A stretch of DNA of 64,000 nucleotides. It comes from Tachypleus tridentatus. Its lineage: Eukaryota; Arthropoda; Merostomata; Xiphosura; Limulidae. Every line of letters begins with the position of its first letter. Position 1 is the first letter of the stretch. The position numbers and the translations under genes were made by a program. Shown in pieces: positions 57,156 through 64,000 of the stretch. The stretch is taken from positions 166,449,310 through 166,513,309 of the forward strand of contig NC_134837.1 of NCBI RefSeq assembly GCF_004210375.1, read 5' to 3'. The notes beneath the pieces are model-generated. The model was given only the letters and a program-made list of their open reading frames with translations, made no database searches and was not told where the DNA came from.

Positions 57156-60100
57156 AACGCAATTCTCCAACACTGAAGGAAATGGTCCACAAAGCTAAGA
57201 ATGTGGATATTAATGTGGCGGAAGATTATACTGATGGAAACAATGGTATTGTCTTTGTAACGAACCAGGATAAAAAAATAGGAAATGGGGAATGGTTGGT
57301 GGATTCTGGTGCGTCTAGGCATATGACACACCAGAGGAACATATTATCAAATTATCACAAGTTTACCACACCTCAGCAAGTTAGGAGTGGTGATAGAAGA
57401 ACTGTTGAAGCACTTGGAGTTGGAAACTGTAAACTAGAAATGACACTTAAAGCCAGTAATTCAAAGCATGTCACAATGCAGACTGTTTTTCATATACCAA
57501 AATTAGCTAACAATCTATTTTCAGTAGGAGCTGGTACTGAAAAAGGAAATATTGTGTAGTTTGGAGTTAATCGCTGTTACATCCGAGGTAAATCAGGACA
57601 ACTCCATGGCATGGGTACAAGAAAGGATGATGGTCTATACCAACTGGACTGTAAGACCAGTGTTATTGAGAATGCCTCAGTAGCCTCAAACAGCAGCATG
57701 AATGGCTTGGATATATGGCATCAACGACTAGTGCATGTCAGTGTTTCACAGTTACAGAGGCATGTAAGGAGTGGAAATGTAAGTGGAATCAAATTCCAGA
57801 AGTCTTATGAAGCCAGTTTCTGTGAGGAATGCACTGAAGATAAATGTACAGGAAGCCATTTAAGTCAGTGGGAGAAATCAGATCAAAGAGAAAACTGCAA
57901 CTGGTACACAGTGATGTCTGTGGTCCTATGCAAACTCCATCTATTGGAGGTAGCAAGTACTTTGTTAAATTTATTGATGATTACTCAAGATGCTGCAGAG
58001 TGTATTTCTTGAAACAGAAGTAAGAAGTATTTGAGAAATTCAAGGAATTTGAGAAGTTGTACTCAAATGAATCTGGAAAGCGCATAAAAACCCTGTGCAC
58101 AGATAATGGCGGAGAATATACGTCAAATGAGTTCCAGCAATATTTGAAGTCAAGAGGCATTCATCATGAGATGTCAGTAGCATATTGTTCAGAACAAAAT
58201 GGTGTTGCTGAGAGAAGAAACAGAACTTGTGTGGAATCAGCAAGAAGCATGCTGTCACATGCTAAGTAACCAAGAATGTACTTGGCGGAAGCTGTATCTA
58301 CTGCAGTGTATGTGGGTAACAGAGTATCCACATCGGCAATAAAAGATGGTAGTATGCCATATGAGAGATGGTATAGGAAGAAACCAGATGTAGAACACAT
58401 GAAAGTGTTCGGATGTCTTGCACATGTGCCAGATGCGTCAAGACAGAAATTAGACATGAAGTCTATGAAGATACGTTTAATTGGATATGATAATTGCACC
58501 AAGGGATATCGACTGTATGATGAAAAATCCAGGAAGATTTTCATACGACGAGATGTTATCTTTAATGAAACAGAATTTGGTTAAGAGCCTGTGACAAATG
58601 AGTATATCTCATCAAGTGAACAGATAGTGGACCAAGAAACAGAAGTTAAAGCTAAAGATAAAGCTGAACGACCAGTAAGAAACAGGAAACCTACCATCCG
58701 CTATGGATATGATGAGTATGCTGATATGGCAGCAGCAAATGAATCAGTTTGTCACACTGCAAACTTATGCAGTATGTTAGAGCCAAGCACATTAAGTGAA
58801 GCAATGTCAAGTGACAATGCAAAGGAGTGGAAGACAGTCACAGATCTGGAATTTGAGTCTTTGCAATAAAATTACACCTGGGATCTGGTGGAATTACCAA
58901 ATGGAAGAAAACCTACAGGTTGTAAGTGGGTATTCAAAGTTAAGTATGGAAATACTGGAAACGTAGAGAGGTTCAAGAGTAGGCTGGTGGCCAAAGGTTA
59001 CTCGCAGAATTATGGTCTGGATTACGAGGAAACCTTCTCCCCAGTGGTGCGCTGTGCATCATTTCGCTCCTTGGTTGCATTTGCTGTGCAGAACAACTTG
59101 AAAATTCACCAGATGAATGTCATAACTGCATTTCTGGATGGAAATCTGGATGAAGAGATATACATGGAACAACCGGAAGGCTACGCTGTTCCAGGGAAGG
59201 AAAACCTTGTGTGTAAACTGAAAAAAATCACTGTATGGATTAAAACAGTCACCACGCTGTTGGAACAAATCATTTCATGCACAGATGATGGAACTGGAAT
59301 TTGTTCAGAGTTCAGCAGATCCATGTGTTTACATACGGAAGGGTGAAAATCTAGCAATAGTTGCAGTATATGTGGATGATATTATTTTGGTTGCTGATAG
59401 CGATGATGAAATAATCACTATAAAGGAAGCACTGAAGGAAAAATTCCGCATGAAAAACTTTGGAAAGCTCCATTACATCCTTGGACTCAGTGTTGTTCAG
59501 AATGAAAAGAATGGTTGTGTATGGTTAAATAAAACACAGTATATCCAAACTATGCTGGTGAAATTTGGAATGACTGAGTGTAAACGTGAAACGTTTAAAA
59601 GGATGATGGTGTTAGCACTCAGGTTGACCATAGTTTGTACCAGTCGTTGGTAGGCAGCCTTCTGTATGTTGCAATGGGAACAAGATCAGATATTGCATAT
59701 GCAGTGGGAGTAATATTGAAATATTGTGCTCAGCCCAACACAGCACATTTGACAGCAGCAAAGAGAATCCTACATTACTTGAAAGGAACAGCTGATCTTT
59801 GTCTTAAGTTTGAAAAGGTACCAGGAGACGTCATTACTGGTTACTCAGATGCAGATTTTGCTGGATACCTGGATGATAGGAAGTTCACATCAGGAAATAT
59901 CTTCATTCAAGCAGGAGCAGCTGTAAGTTGGATTAGCAAAAAGTAATCCACGGTGGCCCTGTCCACCTCAGAGGCAGAGTATATAGCCTTGAGTCTTGCA
60001 GCACAGGAAGCAGTATGGTTGAAAAGACTACTGCAGGAAATAGGTTCCGAAGTTGATGACCCTGTTCGTATCATGGAAGATAACCAAGGAACAATCGCCA

Positions 60101-60306
60101 TGGCACAGAATCCAGTGGGTCATGCAAGAACAAAACACATTGATATTCGTTACCACTTCATTCGCCAATGTGTGGAGAACGGATCAGTAAAACTGGAATA
60201 TTGTCCCACAAACAGTATGACTGCTGACATTCTTACAAAGCCACTTGCTAGAAATGCATTTGAAAGGTTCAGAGATAATGTTGTACTGGCACCAATGGAT
60301 AAATGA
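57125..60306 (+). pseudogene. copia Pol: protease, integrase, reverse transcriptase, RNase H
   Basis: Order of parts: zinc knuckle 57125..57172; aspartic protease around 57290..57330 (WLVDSGASRHMT); pre-integrase HHCC domain 57700..57860 (WHQRLVHVS ... CEEC); integrase core 57895..58270 ([30 protein letters not shown]); reverse transcriptase 58880..59640 (RLVAKGYSQNYGLDYEETFS; YVDD at 59369..59380); RNase H 59830..60250 (STSEAEYIAL, EDNQGTIAM, TKHIDIRYHF). Stops occur at 57557, 58021, 58267, 58582, 58867 and 59944, and frames shift near 57880, 59240 and 59630. The element cannot encode a working polyprotein. Confidence 0.9.
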
Positions 60307-60382
60307 ACCAGATAAAGTGACGATTATAATAACAGATTGACAGTATTTGTAACTTTGTGTAAAACTTAAAATTAAGTGAAAG

Positions 60383-60446
60383 TGTTAAGAACATTGAGAT
60401 ATGTGCTGCCACCTGTAGTTAGGAATATTTTTTTTCTGTACGTGCT
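60383..60446 (+). repeat. 3' LTR of the copia element (recognisable part)
   Basis: TGTTAAGAACATTGAGATAT, GTGCTGCCACCTGTAGTTAG and a T run to GTACGT. The purine stretch AAGTGAAAG just before it may be the polypurine tract. An AATAAA lies shortly after, at 60453. Confidence 0.75.
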
Positions 60447-60449
60447 CTC

Positions 60450-60930
60450 AATGAATAAACACGAATCAACATTTATAAAAGTAACGTTTATTCACTAAAC
60501 TATAAGATAAACTTGTACGTGTTTTTCGTACAGTTTACTAGTAAAAGCGTCGCTTACTAAACTGTTCATCTTTCATCCAAACGTGATATTACATTCATTT
60601 CTTGCGTGAATTGAAAAATGCTGTCACTAGCAACTTTTAACATCAAATTCGATTGGATGAAGCAAAGACACACCACTTCTCAGCAGAACCGGATCGAACC
60701 AGTTAAACTACGACTGAAACCTTATCAAATTAAGCAGGTACAAGGATATGTAGTCAGACACATGACAAATTACTGCTCAATCTGATGACTAGTTAGTGAA
60801 TTAATCCATTTAACGTTTAATATGTAATGGAGTGGCCTTATCTACTTTGTGAGCGATATATTGTAATCTTTTTATCACATTTTAAATATTTTTATACGCT
60901 TTAATAAAATCAGATATTGAACCTTTGAAT
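60450..60930 (+). promoter_or_regulatory. PRODH2 upstream region, promoter not resolved
   Basis: Between the copia 3' end and the PRODH2 ATG I see no clear TATA box or initiator and no further gene. Confidence 0.25.
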
Positions 60931-61299
60931 ATGCGGGCTTTGAATATGTTAAATGTGTTCGCTCGAAAGCAAGCTACCAGTACTTTTGGGATTCAACAAT
61001 CCCACTTATCCTTAAAATATCAACGACTAACGGCTACAGGGACATCAATTTTCTCTCAGTTCGAATCTCATGAAACAAGTAGACAACATTCGAGATTTAT
61101 TCGGTTTCAAAAAACAGATATCTCACCTGAGCATACAGCAAATACTACCCCATCTTGTTGCTCTACAAACGCAATACAGTTGCCAGATTTCAGCAATCAT
61201 GCCGTTGCATTCCAAAACAAATCAACGTGGGAGTTAATTCGTGCTTTATGTGTTTTAAGATTATGTGGATTTCAGAAATTAGTGGACAACAGTTTGCAG
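60931..61299 (+). CDS. PRODH2: Proline/hydroxyproline dehydrogenase exon 1 (PRODH2-like)
   Basis: PRODH2 oxidises trans-4-hydroxyproline in the mitochondrial matrix using FAD, the first step of hydroxyproline breakdown to glyoxylate and pyruvate. Exon 1 has 123 codons. Residues 1-13 (MRALNMLNVFARK) and the following serine/threonine-rich stretch look like a mitochondrial presequence. Residues about 86-123 (DFSNHAVAFQNKSTWELIRA, LCVLRLCGFQKLVDN) match the conserved N-terminal block of the family, including the K-[ST]-T-W-E-L-x-R-A motif. The exon ends in TTTGCAG before the donor GTTTGT, phase 0. The ATG at 60931 is the first one in frame. The FAD-binding barrel lies beyond the window. Confidence 0.75.
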
Positions 61300-61708
61300 G
61301 TTTGTAGAAAGGAAAACTTTGTAAAAAGTTACTGTTGATCAAATTTTCTCTCTTGAGTTACAATTAACAGAATGAGATTTTGAGATCTGCTTGAAAACTG
61401 TAAAATCGTTTTAAATTAATTTTCGTGAATACTTCTGTTAAATACATTCTTGAGTTTCGTGAAATAAAATTTTCTGATATATGCAAGAGTTGTTAAACAA
61501 CTCCAGTTACGTGTGTATATTTTCAAACTTGTTTTCGTTTCCGGATATCTACATTTATTATCTTGATATAGAGCTGTACACAGTTAACATGTTTTGTAGG
61601 TTGTTGTTTTTTTTGCTCTTTTTCTAATGTGATGCATTTGTCACTGCTTTTTAATAGCATGTTACGACGCAGGATATTTGATTAATGTACATTACATGAA
61701 TTTTTCAG
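61300..61708 (+). other. PRODH2 intron 1
   Basis: 409 nt, GT...AG, phase 0, AT-rich with a pyrimidine-rich 3' end. Confidence 0.75.
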
Positions 61709-61899
61709 ATCATGAACGTTATGCAGAAAATGTGTGGACCCATTCTATTGAAAGTCTTTGTTAAGCCAACACTCTACAATCAGTTTGTTGCGGGAGAGAC
61801 TCCTGGGGAGTTTCGAAATTGTGTTAACCGACTGAAATCCGCCAACCTGCGTCCTTTTCTAGGCGTCACAATCGAGTCGGATGTTGGAGAAGAAACAAG
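61709..61899 (+). CDS. PRODH2: Proline/hydroxyproline dehydrogenase exon 2 (PRODH2-like)
   Basis: After the acceptor TTTTTCAG the frame continues IMNVMQKMCGPILLKVF and then YNQFVAGETPGEFRNCVNRL, the hallmark Y-x-Q-F-V-A-G-E block of the family. The next part, LRPFLGVTIESDVGEE, is closer to PRODH2 (L-R-P-L-L-A-V) than to PRODH1, which has a G-[VI]-x-x-[IL]-L-D-Y motif here. The likely donor GTGCGT follows AACAAG, giving a 191-nt exon ending in phase 2. Exon 3 was not found before the right edge. Confidence 0.75.
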
Positions 61900-62572
61900 G
61901 TGCGTGTGATGTAAAAAAACAACAAAAATCAAAACAAAACAGAACTGACATGTTTTTATGCTACGATATTAATATCGTCGGTATTTTAGTTCCATTCATT
62001 ATTTCAGTAATTCTCACACTGTTCTTACTTTGTACTTGACCCAAAAACTGATTCTTACTTGCAAAAGTAATAGTTATATCTAGTGCACTAAATTATGAAT
62101 AAACAAAAGAAGTTTGGAAAGTAAATATAAGTTTGCCTCAGTAATCATAAAGTTAGGATAAACTCTAACGGTAGAGAAAAGTGTTTATAATATTCTTCGT
62201 CTAGGTCCTTATGTAATAAAACTTCATCTCTGGCTGAGTCTTCTAGTGTGAGCAAATAATATTGAAAATACAACGCATTTAGCTAATAAAATCTGCTCAC
62301 ACAAAAGTTAGAAGACAGATTATTTAATATTTGAGAAGAGGAAGATAAGAATTAAAAAGACAAAGATGGACGAATAGTGTTAAAATAGTCACAAATATTT
62401 CTAGTTATATAGAAATTAACGAAGTTTTATACAATTTGGCACTATCCGTCATCTTTACATAATGATTATTAATACAAGAACAGTGAGTTTTTTTGTTTTT
62501 TGTATGATAATTTGAAGTTTTGTTGTTCAGCGTAAAGTTCACAGTAGGCTAACAATGCTCTTTCCAGCGTAG

Positions 62573-62648
62573 TTGTGTGTGTTTTTTATAGCAAAGCCGT
62601 TACGAGCTATGTGATGAGTTCGTAGACTTGCCGCTGTACCAGCGGGGG
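62573..62648 (-). mobile_element. SINE family B, minus, internally deleted
   Basis: TTTTTTATAGCAAAGCCG (tail complement) is followed directly by CCGCTGTACCAGCGGGGG (head complement); the B-box half is missing. Confidence 0.75.
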
Positions 62649-62750
62649 CACCAGCGTAGCAATTGAAGACAAATTTTTAGCTTTTCAAAACCCACATACC
62701 TTTGAGCCACGGAAGGTTTGGTATGAAAGAAGATATTAAAACTCTTTATT

Positions 62751-62864
62751 TGCAGTTAAGCACAAAGCTACGAAAGGGACTATCTGTGCTCTGCGCAGTA
62801 AGGGTATCGAAAGCCGGTTTCTAGCGTTTAAGTCCGCAGAATGCCACTTTGCCACTAGGGTAGT
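62751..62864 (-). mobile_element. SINE family C, minus orientation
   Basis: Tail complement TTAAGCACAAAGCTACGAAA, B-box complement AAGGGTATCGAAAGCCGG, head complement GCCACTTTGCCACTAGGG. Confidence 0.85.
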
Positions 62865-63102
62865 AAAAGCGAAACCCAATTGTTACGTAAATATGAAGGC
62901 GTATTATACAAAGTAAAGTAGTAGAAATATTTAATCTTTTTAATGTTTTACAAACGGATACCTTGAAAGGTGACACCTTCTAATTATGATTAATACACGA
63001 TACACTGTCATATGTGAGTCTCTCTCTCTGAAATTTGGGTATATACAATTTTTATACCCAGGAGGGTCAGGTACATCGAGACCTCTTTCTCCAATGTGAG
63101 TC

Positions 63103-63370
63103 TTATTTGTTTTGAATTTCGCGCAAAGCTATTCGAGGGCTATCTGCGTTAACCGTCCCTAATTTAGCAGTGTAAGACTAGAGGGAAGGCAGCTAGTCAT
63201 CACCACCCACCACCAATTCTTGGGTTACTCTTTTACCAACGAATAGTGGGATTGACCGTCACATTATAACGCCCCCACGGCTAAAAGGGCGAGCATGTTT
63301 GGCGCAACAGGGATGCGAACCCGCGACCCTCGGATTACGAGTCGCACGCCTTAACCCACCTGGCCATCAT
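63103..63370 (-). mobile_element. SINE family A, minus, with target duplications
   Basis: Full-length copy: tail GTTTTGAATTTCGCGCAAAG, body GAATAGTGGGATTGACCGTC, head complement GATTACGAGTCGCACGCC. Identical 9-bp flanks ATGTGAGTC (63094..63102 and 63371..63379) are its target site duplication, showing LINE-type retroposition. Confidence 0.93.
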
Positions 63371-63795
63371 ATGTGAGTCAATAAAAGAAATTGAGATTAT
63401 TCGTATAAAAATAACACAGCTTTCATATGTAAGAAAATGATAAAAAGGGAACTTCAGATTCACAGCTGAAACTAGAAGTTCCTATAATTTTTGAGCCAAT
63501 ACTTTGTAAATATTAATGATGTCAATACCAAGCATACAAGAGAAATAATTTATAATACATGCATTAAAGACTGTGAAAACGTTATTATTTTAATTTATCG
63601 CTATACATAATAATTTAAAATAAAACTGATAAACTTTTTTATTAAAAGAAATAACCACATATACGTATATAAATATTGACAAAAAAACAACACATTAAAA
63701 ATATATTATTCTTAAGTTAACATGTATTTTAACCTTTAACTAGGTCTTTATATTTTCAACATGCCTTGCTATTTATGGTCTGTTACTAGTGCATT

Positions 63796-63905
63796 GCCCC
63801 CCAGGGACATCGCAGCATGTCTTCGGGCTTACATCGCTAGAAACCGGTTTTCGATACCCATTGTAGGTAGACCACAGACAGCCCATTGTGTTATATTATG
63901 CTTAA
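63796..63905 (+). mobile_element. SINE family C, plus orientation, diverged
   Basis: Head CCCAGGGACATCGCAGCATG, B box CGGTTTTCGATACCCATTG, tail CAGCCCATTGTGTTATATTA. Confidence 0.8.
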
Positions 63906-64000
63906 TTATCAACGAACAATATCAGTGCACCATCAGCAAGAAACGTGCGATACCTAAAACATATAACCACGTTTAACTTTCAGCACTTTTAGACCAATAG

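Larger units (their letters stand above)
56243..60446 (+). mobile_element. Ty1/copia-type LTR retrotransposon, decayed
   Basis: Gag, protease, integrase, reverse transcriptase and RNase H follow one another, integrase before polymerase as in copia elements. Terminal repeats of about 60 bp are recognisable at both ends (TGTTAAGAA starts). At least six in-frame stops and several frameshifts break the genes. The 3' end lies about 485 bp before the PRODH2 start codon. No target duplication could be placed. Confidence 0.92.
61900..64000 (+). other. PRODH2 intron 2 (partial), with SINEs
   Basis: From the donor at 61900 to the right edge I see only AT-rich DNA and four SINE insertions; no third exon was recognised. 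Confidence 0.5.

Noticed and set aside
38697-63370. tRNA genes suggested by B boxes such as GGTTCGAATCCC
   Set aside because: The heads are parts of repeated SINEs with mismatched stems and are followed by SINE bodies; none folds as a clean cloverleaf by eye.

Overview
The window is a piece of an AT-rich animal genome. Long introns with GT/AG borders, tRNA-headed SINEs and a wide mix of transposon classes point to an arthropod. The SINE families look to me like those of chelicerates, perhaps horseshoe crabs, but that is from memory and unverified. I found no prokaryotic, CRISPR or viral gene cluster.

Three host genes are supported. (1) On the minus strand, three exons at 24229..23961, 5638..5532 and 4713..4640 encode the N-terminal conserved regions of a Mondo/ChREBP (MLXIP/MLXIPL) glucose-sensing bHLH-ZIP factor. 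Its first intron is about 18.3 kb and the gene runs off the left edge. (2) On the plus strand, 35613..36593 is a complete, intronless glyoxylate/hydroxypyruvate reductase (GRHPR). (3) On the plus strand, 60931..61299 and 61709..61899 are the first two exons of a mitochondrial proline dehydrogenase family enzyme, most like hydroxyproline dehydrogenase (PRODH2), which runs off the right edge. PRODH2 opens and GRHPR closes the hydroxyproline-to-glyoxylate-to-glycolate route, so the two enzymes lie in the same orientation about 24 kb apart.

The rest is mostly mobile DNA. From 1 to 6.4 kb lie Mondo introns with a Penelope-like fragment between inverted repeats. From 6.45 to 18.5 kb is a block of decayed DIRS-like (tyrosine recombinase) retrotransposon pieces, all coding on the minus strand. 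One of them holds a 287-bp stretch of 28S rRNA in the same sense. From 18.5 to 30.4 kb the sequence is mostly plain AT-rich DNA with SINEs. A hAT transposon with BED finger and matching target duplications lies at 30455..32773, and a second, nearly intact and intron-containing one at 49240..52177. From 38.7 to 47.4 kb is a SINE-dense stretch with a small TIR transposon. From 48 to 55.5 kb are a 38-bp minisatellite, a 102-bp tandem repeat, LINE and Penelope remnants. A decayed Ty1/copia element (56243..about 60446) sits just upstream of PRODH2. Three SINE families with different heads share one 3' domain.
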